Shown here piece after piece: positions 48,097 through 58,655 of a stretch of 64,000 nucleotides of DNA. The notes below the pieces were generated by a model, which ran no database searches, was not told where the DNA came from, and was given only the letters and a program-made list of their open reading frames with translations. Origin of the DNA: Ascaphus truei (lineage: Eukaryota > Chordata > Amphibia > Anura > Ascaphidae). Where the stretch lies: contig WSYH01002437.1 of the NCBI GenBank assembly GCA_036426205.1, positions 22,870 to 86,869 of the forward strand, written 5' to 3'. Position 1 is the stretch's first letter; each line of letters starts with the position of its first letter. The position numbers were made by a program, and so were the translations under genes.

Positions 48097-48583
48097 GGGG
48101 CCTATGCAGAGAGCAGCGCTAGAATAAATTGGAGAGTTTAAGAAAAAGTAGCTTTAATGGAGAGTTTTATTTCCCATATTGCAGACAGGTGGCGAAATCC
48201 GCTATTTTTAGCATTACTGCATGTGGAGAATGTAATGAGGAGATTGCGCCAGCTGAAAGGGGGAACAAAAATCGCGCATTTTTTTTTTTGTTTCCCTATA
48301 GCCGGCGAGCTCCTGCTTCTTGCCAACTTTAGTTGGCGGAGAAAATTTGGAGAAAATCGCGCCCAAAACAGCCGCTAGATGGCGACGCGCGCTTTCTGAT
48401 TCTGGACTATTTTTCAGACTGGCGAGATGTAGTTTTCTCGCCAGCCGCGCGGCGAGATTTTCAAATAGAAAAAAAAAAAAGCCGCTTTTTCCTAACTCGA
48501 CAATTTTCAGCTGTTTTTATAGTCGCGATTTTCTTCCTGAAATGGCGAGATTGCAAATAGCGCTGCTCTCTGCATGAGGCCCT
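48097..48583. mobile_element. Family C MITE (C2), nested
   Basis: Ends GGGGCCTATGCAGAGAGCAG and CTGCTCTCTGCATGAGGCCC. Same internal order as C1 (GTAGCTTTAATGGAGAGTTT, ACAGCCGCTAGATGGCGACG, GCCAGCCGCGCGGCGAGATT). The flanking halves (TTTCAGACTAAG / GTCTTTTCTCAAGCGC) appear to be one older repeat split by this insertion. Confidence 0.85.
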
Positions 48584-48998
48584 AGGTCTTTTCTCAAGCG
48601 CTGTGCACCCAGCATTTCTTTTTGTGTGTATATATATATATTTGCATTGATGAAGGAGTTAGAGAGAGGTGATGTGATGTATTTTTGAAGCCTGTAAACC
48701 TACGTGGTTAAGGAACTACAGTAAAAATCGGTAAGTCTGCTGAACACAAACAACTTGTTTTTACGCGACTAAAACTGGATGCAAATGGGAAAAGCAGGCA
48801 GTAAACGACATAACAAACTTTAAATAAACAGCGTTTTTTTCCTCCTGGAAAACACTGCACGGATTTTATCCGTGCTCCGGAAGGGAAGACTTAGAAGGAC
48901 GCACGACACGGCTATAAAATGGAGAAGCTTCAAAACATCTTGGCAAATAAATATTCATATTATATATTAATAACTTGAGGAGCGTTGGGGCTCTGGGT
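48584..48998. other. No gene recognised
   Basis: The right part of the interrupted repeat continues to about 48640, with a (TA)n stretch near 48628. Then unique sequence. Confidence 0.4.
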
Positions 48999-49152
48999 CA
49001 CGAGTTCAGTCCTCAAGAACCCCCAAGAGGTCAGATTTTAAGGATAGCTCAGCTTCAGCGCAGGCTTCTGCTGAGCCATTGATTGAGCCACCTGTGAAGT
49101 TGAGCTATCCTTAAAACCTGACCTGTTGGGTGGGTCGTAAGGGCTGGACTAT
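48999..49152. mobile_element. Family A MITE (A11), short form
   Basis: TCAGTCCTCAAGAACCCCCA, AGGTCAGATTTTAAGGATAG and the complementary GAGCTATCCTTAAAACCTGA CCTGTTGG. Divergence between AGCTATCC and the usual ATATCC is shared by both arms, so it is a subfamily change. Confidence 0.8.
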
Positions 49153-49689
49153 GCCGATGTCTTTTTAATTAAGACGTCGATCAGGGAAGCAGAACTTTCT
49201 GCGGGTCGGTGGAAGGAACGCCTGCATGTTTCGACGTGGCGCGCGCATTTGCGAGCCATTTAAACGGTGTCACTTCAGCAGACGCCGGTGACTCGCCGGG
49301 CGCCCTTTTTATTCTCTCCGCAGGGAGATTTTTCCAGTGAATTTGACGCAGGTTTTGGGGGCACATTTTCATTTCTTCTAAAGAATAAACAACGTGTGTT
49401 AGGATAACCGGTCCTTTAACGGTCATATTGAGTAAAACCGTAACGCTTTGCGGAGCAGCAGCCGGCATTTTCTTCTCCTCGCTTTAAGAGATCTCTACTT
49501 GCCTTTTCCAGCGGGGTTTTTAGTTTTAACGTATATCCCGACCCAGGTATTTCCACTGAGCCATTATTCTGTAGCTGCCGCTAAGTCAGTGCCGCTGATG
49601 TTAGATGAGTAGGTGCTAGAGATGGGCACTTGTGGTTTTAGTGCTGTTGGGTCTGACACCAGTACATCGTTTCAGTCATTAGGTCGGTT
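49153..49689. other. No gene recognised
   Basis: The minus-strand ORF 49181-49468 (95 codons) lacks a recognisable domain and splice context. Confidence 0.35.
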
Positions 49690-49697
49690 CCTTAGGC

Positions 49698-50015
49698 CAG
49701 GAGTGTGCAAACTTTTTGTCCTGCGCCCACCTGCCTGCTCTCCCTCAATGCCCGCGCCCCCCCCTCACCTTGTATCAAGCGTCAAATGATGCGGTGGGGT
49801 CATGTGACGTCACGTGACCCTGCAATGTAATTTGACGTCGCGTTGCCATGGCGATTGCGTCACACCAGCCACCTGAATCATGGTAAGGGAAGTTGCAGAG
49901 GGCCTCCGCGGTGCCCCCGGCATTTAGTTTAAATGCCTTGGGGAAGAGCGCGGGGCCTCTGCAACCGCCGCGCCCCCCCAGAAAAATCTCACGCCCCCCA
50001 GTTTGCGCACCCCTG
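49698..50015. mobile_element. hAT-like MITE with perfect 8-bp target duplication
   Basis: CCTTAGGC flanks both sides exactly (49690-49697, 50016-50023). Ends CAGGAGTGTGCAAACT and AGTTTGCGCACCCCTG are inverted. The 318-bp interior is CpG-rich (TGACGTCACGTGACCC, ACGTCGCGTTGCCATGGCGA) and non-coding. An 8-bp duplication and CAGG termini are hallmarks of hAT elements. Confidence 0.9.
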
Positions 50016-50065
50016 CCTTAGGCTTATCAACGCTATACAGTAGACAAACATAGATTTTTAAGCTC

Positions 50066-50186
50066 TGCCGGGCAGGGACTCCTTTCCCCAATGTCTTATT
50101 CCCATTATGAGATATTATTATGTCGTGTGTTACTGCTGCGCAGCGCTGTGTACATGGATGGTGCTATTTAAATAAAGATATACATG
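50066..50186 (+). mobile_element. L2-type LINE 3' tail
   Basis: AAGCTCTGCCGGGCAGGGAC, TCTTATTCCCATTATGAGAT, TGTTACTGCTGCGCAGCGCT, GTGTACATGG and a final AAATAAAGATATACATG. Confidence 0.8.
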
Positions 50187-50382
50187 TGTACCTCTGAGAA
50201 CCCAAACCTACGTGGATGGACCGAAAAATGGCGATTTATCCGTGAGAAACCACGGATGTCGTGGTGACCAATGAACGCTGAGGATTGTCTCCAAAATTGG
50301 TGAGTCTTGTCTGAACAGATCAGGAATAATATGGCCTTGAATTGCACATAGAGATGCTGTGTTGGGTCTGTACTGTACGATA

Positions 50383-50598
50383 GATGTTCAACCTCAGTCC
50401 TCAAGCCCCGTCCCCCCCCCCCCCCAACGAGGAGTTTTCGGATATCCCAGCTTCAGCACCAGGTGGCTCAATCAAGCGGCTCACGTCAGACTTTGGCCTC
50501 TGATTGGGGCCACCTGTGCTGAAGCTGGGATATCCTAAAAACCTGACCTGTTGATGGGTATGGGGGGGCTTGAGGACTGGCGTTGAGCACCGCCTGGT
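50383..50598. mobile_element. Family A hairpin MITE (A12)
   Basis: CAACCTCAGTCCTCAAGCCC on the left, GGCTTGAGGACTGGCGTTGA on the right, with paired GGATATCCCAGCTTCAGCAC / GTGCTGAAGCTGGGATATCC. Confidence 0.85.
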
Positions 50599-50884
50599 GT
50601 ACGCAAACGAGGCAGGTGGAGGTGCAGGAAGTCTATGAGGTTGGTAAATTAAGCCAATTTAAAACACTTCCGAATTTGGGCTGTGTAGAGCCATTGTTAC
50701 CCATCCAGAAAAGAATGAATAACTTATTAATCACACAGGTACAACGCTAACAATGCTGGGGAAGTTTTTTTACGGCTGCGTAGGTAGCGTCCTTCCCGTT
50801 TTCTTCTGTACTCATTAATAATAATAAACTGTTTGAAGGCAAAAGTTGGAAGTGTAATGTTTGGGGAAAGTTGCTTAGTTTGGT

Positions 50885-51102
50885 TCAGGTAACACAGGTA
50901 ACTTCTTCAGGTAACACAGGTAACTTCTTCAGGTAACACAGGTAACACAGGTAACTTCTTCAGGTAACACAGGTAACACAGGTAACTTCTTCAGGTAACA
51001 CAGTAACTTCTTAAGTACACAGGTAACTTCTTCAGGTAACACAGGTAACTTCTTCAGGTAACTTCTTCAGGTAACACAGGTAACACAGGTAACTTCTTCA
51101 GG
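50885..51102. repeat. 22-bp minisatellite
   Basis: Tandem ACTTCTTCAGGTAACACAGG-type units, with optional insertion of an extra AACACAGGT, over about 220 bp. Confidence 0.92.
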
Positions 51103-51465
51103 TGCGGCCGTGCCTGTATCACACAGCAAAAACCCAGTCAGCGTTAAAGGGTTAAAGGGGCATTTAATCAGTGAGCTCAGCTTTAAAAAAAAAAGAGAGA
51201 TCTCTTTTTCTTTTAGCAACATCCACTGTGATAGTATATTTAAGCACACTGCTTTTGTTTTATTTATATCTACAATTAATGAGCCCCGCGTTTAATAAAG
51301 AAAGGTGTTCGGAAAAGCATGTCTTGCTCTCTCTCAGTTAGTAATAATGTCATAAAGGTACAGTATGTATCGAGGCCATTTTGGTGCATTGTTACCCTGC
51401 CCCTATGTATCAAAGCATTATCGCTCATTATCAAATACGCTACCTAGGCCAGGGTCCTTTAACCT
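51103..51465. other. No gene recognised
   Basis: Spacer; nothing supported. Confidence 0.4.
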
Positions 51466-51681
51466 AGATGGGCTCAAGTCCAGTCCTCAATCCCCCTCCA
51501 ACAGGTCAGGTTTTCAGGATATCCCAGCTTCAGCACAGGTGGCTCAATCAGAGGCTCAGTCGAAGACTGGTTGAGCCTCTGATTGAGCCACCTGTACTGA
51601 AGCTGGGATATTCTGAAAACCTGACCTGTTTGCGGGGGGGGGGGGGGGGTTGGGTCTTGAGGACTGGAGTTGAGCACCCGT
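51466..51681. mobile_element. Family A hairpin MITE (A13)
   Basis: Nearly full palindrome: CAAGTCCAGTCCTCAATCCC on the left, CTTGAGGACTGGAGTTGAGC on the right. The centre is GAGGCTCAGTCGAAGACTGG followed by TTGAGCCTCTGATTGAGCCA. Confidence 0.9.
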
Positions 51682-51925
51682 GGGGTTAACGTGATGTGAG
51701 GCTTAACCGCGCATCTTCAAAGACCAATAGCGTCAAGAGCATTGCATTAACTATAACGACTGTTAGTGACTATTACATGTAAATGAGATGATACCCTAAC
51801 TGCTCATAGCCACAACAGTGCATTATGGGTAACGTGGGGACCTAACATAACGTTAGTTAGGTAATACCTAAACGTTACTCACATCCAGGCACTGGAATGG
51901 GGCTTTTGCAGGGTATGGGTGGGCG

Positions 51926-52310
51926 CAGGGCCGCCAAGAGGGGGGGACCAAGGATACTGGCATCCTGGGCCCCCTGCGCGGCCGGGCGCCAGCTAAACTA
52001 AACTTAAAAAAATAAAAAAAAGTGCCGGGTCTCTCTATTGGCAGCGCCGGAAGTCAGCTGCTGGGTAAGCTTCCGGCGCGCCGGCATGAGAGGGAGGCCC
52101 GGCGCGTGCGGGAGCAGCCTCGTCGGACAGGTGCCTGCCGCCAGGCCCCCCCCACTACGCATCGCCCCCCCTGCAGCATCGCCCCCACCACCGGGACACC
52201 CCCTGCGCATCGCCCCTCCCCCCCCCTGCAGCACCAGCCCTCCCCAGCCTCATGCAGCCGGCTCCTCACTCCCCACCCCCACCGGCATCACATAACGCCC
52301 GTTCCCGATT
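51926..52310. mobile_element. CpG-rich end of a hAT-like element (tentative)
   Basis: CAGGGCCGCCAAGAGGGGGG at 51926 looks like a hAT-type terminus. After an A-rich join at about 52002-52020 comes C-rich sequence with repeated CACCGCCCCC/CATCGCCCC words. No right terminus was found. Confidence 0.35.
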
Positions 52311-52834
52311 TAGCTAACGAACACGATATGACCCTTGACGAAACGGCGCTCCGTGGATTTGGGCCGCAGAGTCGATATATGCGCGGCCACCCCCCTCTGG
52401 CAGTGAAGGGGTTACGATCTTGGCCATTCGCGCACTCCTCGCCAAACGTTTTTTTTTTTTTACAAGGGCACGATATGCAATTGGGTTAGAGGGGGCGGCG
52501 CGGGCAGCTCCCAGTCTTGGCTGAGCTCAGAACCACTGGGGGGCCGGGGGGGTTTAGCATTCAGGAGTAGCAGCGGTTCCCGGCTGCGTTCTGGAAGCGC
52601 TGCCAGAACAAACGCAAAGAGAAAGGTGTCATTTATCACCCGACGAGGTGTAACAACCCCTGCTCGGGGCTTCCTGGGCACAGCGCATCCAATCCTCCGA
52701 GAGGGAGACTCTGCCGGGAGAAATCCAAACAGGGCAGGAACCGGACATCACCAGAACCCGTTTATTAACCCCCGCGATGGGTCGCCTCCCGCACAGAACG
52801 GGTTAAAGCCGCAGCCCAGACTATTTTAGACAGG
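52311..52834. other. No gene recognised
   Basis: ORFs on both strands of this interval lack known domains. Confidence 0.35.
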
Positions 52835-52915
52835 TCTGCACCATTATCTCAGAAAACACTGCTTCCACTGCAGCCAGGGATTCTGGGTAATGACATGCAA
52901 ATGAGCAGAGCACAT
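52835..52915. repeat. Dispersed repeat with octamer motif
   Basis: CACTGCAGCCAGGGATTCTG, then GGTAATGACATGCAAATGAG, similar to 13480-13565. The ATGCAAAT octamer is intact here. Confidence 0.5.
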
Positions 52916-53571
52916 CGTGTCCCCTTTTGCTTCTTATCCATTTTAACATGGGACCCCTACAAGCTTCTGTCTGCCTCATTACACAGCTTATTTTTTTTTT
53001 TTAGCACAGCCTGGGTTAAAGAAGTGCAGAACCGGTAAACCTACTCACAGACAGTTGTTTGAACCTTTTACCATGTGAAGCTTCGATTTAAAAAAAAAAA
53101 AAACTCATATATGTAATAAAGTCTGAACTAATTATCACACACATGTCACACATCTGGAATTGGCATCATAATTATAAAGCGGATTTCTTTTGGGGTTGAA
53201 ATTGAAGCGCAGTAAAGAGGTAAAGGATGAAAGCGGGAAAAAGTATATGGGCTAAAGTAATATTCATTTAGGAAAGTAACCCCGTATACAACTTATCCCA
53301 GAAGTCCATGAAACACACCGAACGGCATCTAATCCTGAGCAAGACTACGGAACATTTGCGTTCCAGCGTTTGCTGCTACAAAGTTACATATAACCTTGTA
53401 TAATTAGATATAATAAAGCTGCAGTTTAAAAAAAAAATGATTATTATTTCCATTCAATATGTGCACCAATACAATCTGCACACTGACAAGTGATTAGCTA
53501 AGTTGCCGATCGATCCGTTCTCCTGTATTCAATCGCTGAAGATTCGGCTCATGTTTTTTTTTAAATCACTG
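52916..53571. other. No gene recognised
   Basis: AT-rich, with short A and T runs. Nothing supported. Confidence 0.4.
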
Positions 53572-53925
53572 TAAGGCCTCGGCCATGTTTAGCGCTTGCT
53601 GGCGGAAGCGTGCTGACCCGCGCTCCCGCTCAGCACTGAGCCTCTACAGCCGCAATTAGAGCGGCTTTAGTAGGGGCTCACCTGCGCTTCCGCGCGCTTG
53701 CGGAAGCGCAGGTCTTAGGGGAATTTAAAATTCCCCCGCTTGCCGGCGCGACAGGCCGGTCACGTGAGTGGTTCGCCCAATGAGGGCGAACCAGCTCCGT
53801 GACGTCACTGGCCCGCCCCCTGACGGCCCGCTGACAGCGCGTGCGGTAAGCAACTGCAAGGCCAGGGAAAGCACCCGCTTTCCCTGCGCCTCAGCACGCC
53901 AGCAGGGAGCATGGCCGAGGCCTTA
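53572..53925. mobile_element. GC-rich palindromic MITE
   Basis: Perfect 16-bp inverted ends TAAGGCCTCGGCCATG and CATGGCCGAGGCCTTA. Internal inverted pairs include GCGCTTCCGC/GCGGAAGCGC and GGTTCGCCC/GGGCGAACC. 354 bp, non-coding. Confidence 0.85.
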
Positions 53926-54600
53926 GGGCTGCAGAAGATTACCCAAGATGCAAAGTTCTGTGTGGAAGATCATGTGACCAGGCAGGCACTAGATACAATT
54001 GGTGCACTGCTAGAGAGAGGGCAGGGCTCAAGAGCCAGAGCCTGTCTCAGAAGAGGAAGGTGATGTGACCGTGTAAATGGTTGCTATAGAGACAAAAATG
54101 CTTGTTTCATTAGAATGCATTACAAAAGTGTTTTTTTTAAATGCTAAAAGTATTTTCTCATAGTACAGAAAAGATTTATTTACAAAAACACACATGTAGG
54201 ATATTTCTTGAACTGCAGCTTTAAAACTCTAACAACCAAGACATGTGGGAGTCACCCCAACTGGATCCAAATTATACCGCGTGGCCAACTTGAGCAAATT
54301 TGGCCCAACAAGTGGCGGACTCACGTTTGTGTCACCCGTAGGCTGGGATTACCTAGCATTGTGGTGTCACGGCGGCATGCCGACTCCGCGTTGTTATGGC
54401 GTTGTGGCGTCATTTGACGTCGGGTCGCCTTTAACGACGCGACACTACAGGAGGGAGGCCCCGCTCCGGAAAAGGAAAGGCCCCGACACAAACATTTTCT
54501 CAACCAAAAATTGTCGCCCCCAAAAAATTCCCGCTCTACTGGGAAATCCACCACTGGTCCCGACTGTTTCCGTGATACTCATCTCTTTTTGAACAGCAGC
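53926..54600. other. No gene recognised
   Basis: It includes a CpG-rich portion (54340-54480) with GGCGTCATTTGACGTCGGG-like words recalling hAT-type MITE interiors; ends were not found. Confidence 0.35.
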
Positions 54601-54938
54601 CGCTTAGGCGATGGGCCGCCATGACCAGGGGGAAGGCTCTCCCTCACCGCTAGGGGTCACTGGCCGCCCCATCCCGCAGGCGTGAGCAGGGGATGATGCG
54701 GCCAGGGGGCGGGAGAAGTGGGAGGAGCCTGGGAGGTTTTGAAAGCACAGCTGGGTGCGTTCATTCTGCTCCCGGCTGAGACGTCCCCACCCACCCGTCC
54801 CCTTACTGATGAAGAGGATAGCATGTAATCAGTTTTGTTTGGGCCCCTTATTTTGGTCTACGGGTAGCGGTAACTGTCTATATATACACCTATATACACC
54901 TGTGAATTTTCCTAACTCTTATCATTGTTATTTTGCAG

Positions 54939-55038
54939 TATGAAGTCGAAGTACTTTCACAACGGAAATAATAAGGGCGGAAGTTCCTCAAGGAGGGGTC
55001 AGTTTTACCAGGTGGCCTCTCACGGCGGCAGTTGGGGG
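54939..55038 (+). CDS. Candidate coding exon, 33 codons from ATG (unidentified gene)
   Basis: The segment is preceded by a good acceptor: possible branch-point sequence CCTAAC at about 54911, a pyrimidine-rich run, then TTTTGCAG. The ATG starts one base after the acceptor, and the frame stays open for 33 codons (beginning MKSKYFHNGNNKGG) up to a near-consensus donor GTAAGT at 55039, in phase 0. The peptide is basic and Gly/Ser/Arg-rich, with Gln-Phe-Tyr-Gln in the middle, and is hydrophilic without a signal peptide. This arrangement fits a first coding exon whose 5' UTR lies in an upstream exon, possibly in the CpG-containing 54600-54800 region. I do not recognise the protein, and no second exon could be found with confidence downstream. 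It could still be a chance combination of splice signals. Confidence 0.45.
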
Positions 55039-55584
55039 GTAAGTGCTTGTCCTTGCCAGACGGGGCTCGGGGCAGAGAAAGCCAGGGGGGGGGGGTGTGG
55101 CGAGTGGGCGGGTTCATCTGAACGTGACTTCCGGGAGCCCACGCGCGACAACGGTGGGCTCACGTGGTCCCGGCCGCGAGATTCACGGGGTCCGCGGGTC
55201 AAGAACCGTCTGACCCTTCAACAAGTCAAAGCGAGCGCGCTGGCAGTTACTCGATTATTTAGTAAACACAGCCGCGACCTTTTATACCTCCAGACCGAGT
55301 CTGTCGTTATTTGTACGTGTTTATGTGGGTACCGGGTAACGAGGGGAGGGGAAGCCCCCTCGCAGCCTGCCTGGTCAAGTTAGATTCGATATTCCCGAAA
55401 AGGAAGCACAGGAACTGCGACCCCAATTTCAGCCACACGGATTCTTTTAAAATAGGAATCAATTTATTTCTACATGTGAAACGATTATAAAATCAATACG
55501 CAATAAAATAGCATTCACCGCCACGTACAGTGGAGATGCCACCCAGATTAAAAAGATATTTAAGAGACGCTGGGGTATATTCTA
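55039..55584. other. No gene recognised
   Basis: If the exon above is real, this would be intron. ORF 54925-55383 runs on past the donor but has no known domain. Confidence 0.35.
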
Positions 55585-55752
55585 TAATGGTGGCCAGCTC
55601 CACTCCTCATGGGCCACCAACAGTTCAGGTTTTCAGGATATCCCTGCTTCAGCACAGGTGCAGTTGCTGATTGAGCCACCCGTGCTGAAGCACGGATATC
55701 TTGAAAACCTGAACTGCTGGTGACCCTTGAGGACTGGAGTTGACCACCCATG
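55585..55752. mobile_element. Family A hairpin MITE (A14)
   Basis: GGTGGCCAGCTCCACTCCTC, AACAGTTCAGGTTTTCAGGA, complementary ATATCTTGAAAACCTGAACT and ending GGACTGGAGTTGACCACCC. Both arms have TTCAGG/CTGAA rather than the usual GTCAGG/CTGAC, a compensated subfamily change. Confidence 0.85.
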
Positions 55753-56294
55753 CTCAACCCCCCCCCCCCTCCGTTGAAGCCAACTTGCGCGTCCGCGTCA
55801 GACCGCACGCATCGGGCGATCTCAGAGCTTGTAGAATACGCCCCGTTGAGATTCTTCTTCTGGATTTACGGTCGGGCGAAAACACGGCCCCGAAAATGAA
55901 AGAGTTGCATTTAGAACATATAGAAACGGAGAGAATAGGCGCCCAGCCAATGAAAAGACCCGAGAGATCACAGAACGATTCAACCGGGGGAGACATCTTT
56001 ATTGCTGACCAGTTTCATTCATTGCAAGAATTCACAAGCAATTTTTATACCTGAATATCCCCACAGAAAGCAATCACTGTAATCATAAAGAGGGGGTTTA
56101 ACTGCATGAGTTATCTCGCCACTTTGCAGAAATAAACCATAAAACAAAGGGTTAATGATTACATTGGTAGATCTCGTGATCTGTTACTCGTTGTTGCTTT
56201 AAATTAGTTTTTTTGTAAATTATTTTGCTATTATTAGTTGTAATTATTTGTAATCATTTCTGGGGAGAATGCTTAATATCTGTATGCATATTTC
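55753..56294. other. No gene recognised
   Basis: ORF 55740-56054 starts in the MITE end and is not supported. Confidence 0.35.
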
Positions 56295-56588
56295 TTAGGC
56301 CGCGCTTGTAGTGCTGGCGACGGCGACCGATGACGTCGCCGTCAGCGAAAGTTATCATTTGTTTTTTAGCGACTGTCGCCAGTGATGTCACTAAAGGGGA
56401 CGGCCCGCGCAATTTGATTGGTTTAGAGACAGTCACATGTGGCGACTGTCTCTAAAAAAATCCAATTTCACCAGCTTCCAAATTTTCAGTCGCGACGTCG
56501 CTCCGTTGCGCTTACTATAAGCGCTTGTGACGGAGTAAATTGATTTGTTTTGTAGCGCCGTCGCAAGGCGACTATAAGCGCAGCCTTA
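56295..56588. mobile_element. Palindromic MITE with CGACGGCGAC motifs
   Basis: Ends TTAGGCCGCGCTTGTAG and CTATAAGCGCAGCCTTA. The arms contain GCGACGGCGACCGATGACGT, GCGACTGTCGCCAGTGATGT and CTCCGTTGCGCTTACTATAA. 294 bp, non-coding. Confidence 0.8.
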
Positions 56589-57804
56589 AGCTCCTTTCTC
56601 CGGAAACGCTGGCGCTGGAGAACGCGGGGAAGCACAGGAAGGTCCTGGGAGAGGCGGATATCTTTAGTCCCTCTGCATTTGAGTGCATTTAATGATGTTC
56701 TTTTATTGATGGCTTATTAAACAATGCCATACAATTGGGGGGTCCCTATTTCTGCGCCTTTCCTCTTTTCAGCCATGTGGGGCCATGTTTCTTAAGACGT
56801 GCTAATCCATAAGACTTCTTGCAGCCCCATTTAACACTGCTTAGTAAAAAATGCCCATGGTTCTTAAAGCAGCAATACTACATCCCCTCTCTCTTTTTCC
56901 TCTCTTATTTGTGTATGTAAAGGATGTGACATTCATACCTAAGCTATCGTTTGGTGCTCCGGTTATAAATCTGTATACTGTATATCCTGATTGTGTGCCT
57001 AACATAATGGCCGCCTTTCAGTTTCAATCAATTCTTCAGTCGGTGTAACTCGGCAGCTAAAATGTACCCTTTTATTACTAAGGTAACATTATCTATTGTT
57101 ACAGTTTGCAGCTCAAACTGCTGGGAACATTGGCAACGAATGATCACAAATCGGAAAGTCTTGCAAAGATCTTGCACTGCTGGGGAGGTGGGTTAAACCC
57201 TGCTATAGAAATCACAGGACGTATTAAAACTCATGAGAAAATGGCCTAAAGAGTTAAATAGTAAAATAGTATAATAATAAAAAAAACAGTCACTATTATG
57301 TAATACCACAAAACTGATTTTTTTAATTTTTAAACCCATATACTGTAAAATTTCACATGTTTTGTTACTCTAAATCCAACATCTAAAAATATCTTATAAA
57401 AAGGGTTACTATTATTGTTTTTTATTCTGCGGTCACGGACTTTGTGCTGTTTAATAGAACTGAGAACCGACGTGTGATCCAACATTATTTTCCATTTCCT
57501 GACCATCGACCCAAGAATGAAGCAGTCTCTCTCTCTCTCTCTCTCTCTCTGTGACTTGGTCCTTTTGTGTTTTCGCACAAGCCCTGGCCGTTTAGGCCGG
57601 GGTATGTAAGCACACCTTGCCGTGCGTTCGCCTGCCATGTGAGCCGGTTAGTGTGTGTGTGTGTGTGCAATGATTCATGTTCCATTTGGAATGGAATAAT
57701 CTCGGGGCAGGAGGCCCGATCAGACAGGGATTCCATGATGGAATCAAGCTTTTTCCCTTTAACTCTCTCTCTCGTGCCCACAGCTTCTGTTTAACTGGTT
57801 AGAG
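56589..57804. other. No gene recognised; (TC)n and (GT)n
   Basis: A (TC)n tract lies at 57525-57551 and (GT)n at 57650-57667. No supported exons. Confidence 0.4.
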
Positions 57805-58110
57805 CAGGGGGTGGGCCAACTCTGGTCCTCACGGGCCACCAACACGTCAGGTTTTTAGGATATCCCTGCTTCAGCACAGGTGGCTCAATCAATGGCTCAG
57901 TTCACACCATCCGTGCTGAAGAAGGGATATCCTGAGAACCTGACCTGTTGGTGGCCCTTGAGGACTGGAGTTGCCCACTCCTGACACGGATGCTGGTTTT
58001 CAGGATATCCCTGCTTCAGCACAGGTGGCTCAATCGCCTCTGATGGCGCCACCTGTGCTGAAGCAGGGATATCCTGAAGACCTGACCTGTTGGTGGGGGG
58101 GGGGAGGGGC
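57805..58110. mobile_element. Two adjacent family A hairpins (A15)
   Basis: The first (57805-57983) has CAGGGGGTGGGCCAACTCTG and a right end GGACTGGAGTTGCCCACTCC. Immediately after, 57990-58100 has a second inner hairpin, CAGGATATCCCTGCTTCAGC to CTGAAGCAGGGATATCCTGA, without outer ends. Confidence 0.85.
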
Positions 58111-58374
58111 GAGGGGGTAGGGGAGTTAGGGGCTCAGAAGCCTTCCAGACGCCTGTGACACCCAGAGAGTTATAGCAGTGCTGAAATGAATCTGGGGCCA
58201 TGCATCCTCCCTAACTGATCTGACCTCAGAGGGCTTCCAATTCAGATGATATTCAAGCCCCAGAATTGACGCAATGTCAGCCATTGAAAGTGATACATGC
58301 AACAGAGCAAAGTACTGTGATACATTTAAACGAAGTACTTCCCTCTGTATGACTTCACTTCCGAAGCGGCCGTA

Positions 58375-58655
58375 ACACGGGACCCCCTGCTTCCAGGGGT
58401 ACTTACCTCCGTAGGGGGCTGCCGTTATCTCTTTTCAGTTTACATGTCCCGGTCAATAGGAAGCCGCACCGGATGACTTCACAGCTTCCTATTGGCCGCG
58501 TGACATTTAAACGGCGCCATTATGTTAGGCACACAGTTTCTCTGACTGTCAGAGATACCGGCACCCCGTCTGTATCTCATGAAGCAGGGGTGAAATTAAC
58601 ACTGTCCAGCTCCGAAGACCCCCCCCCCCCCCCTGCTTCAACCCTGTAATAAAAA
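58375..58655. mobile_element. Family B MITE (B6)
   Basis: GGACCCCCTGCTTCCAGGGG, CAATAGGAAGCCGCACCGGA / CAGCTTCCTATTGGCCGCGT, and right end CCCTGCTTCAACCCTGTAAT. Left outer arm incomplete. Confidence 0.7.

Noticed and set aside
52022..52489. 155-codon Pro-rich ORF as a gene
   Set aside because: Low-complexity C-rich sequence next to a hAT-like end; other strand and frames equally open.
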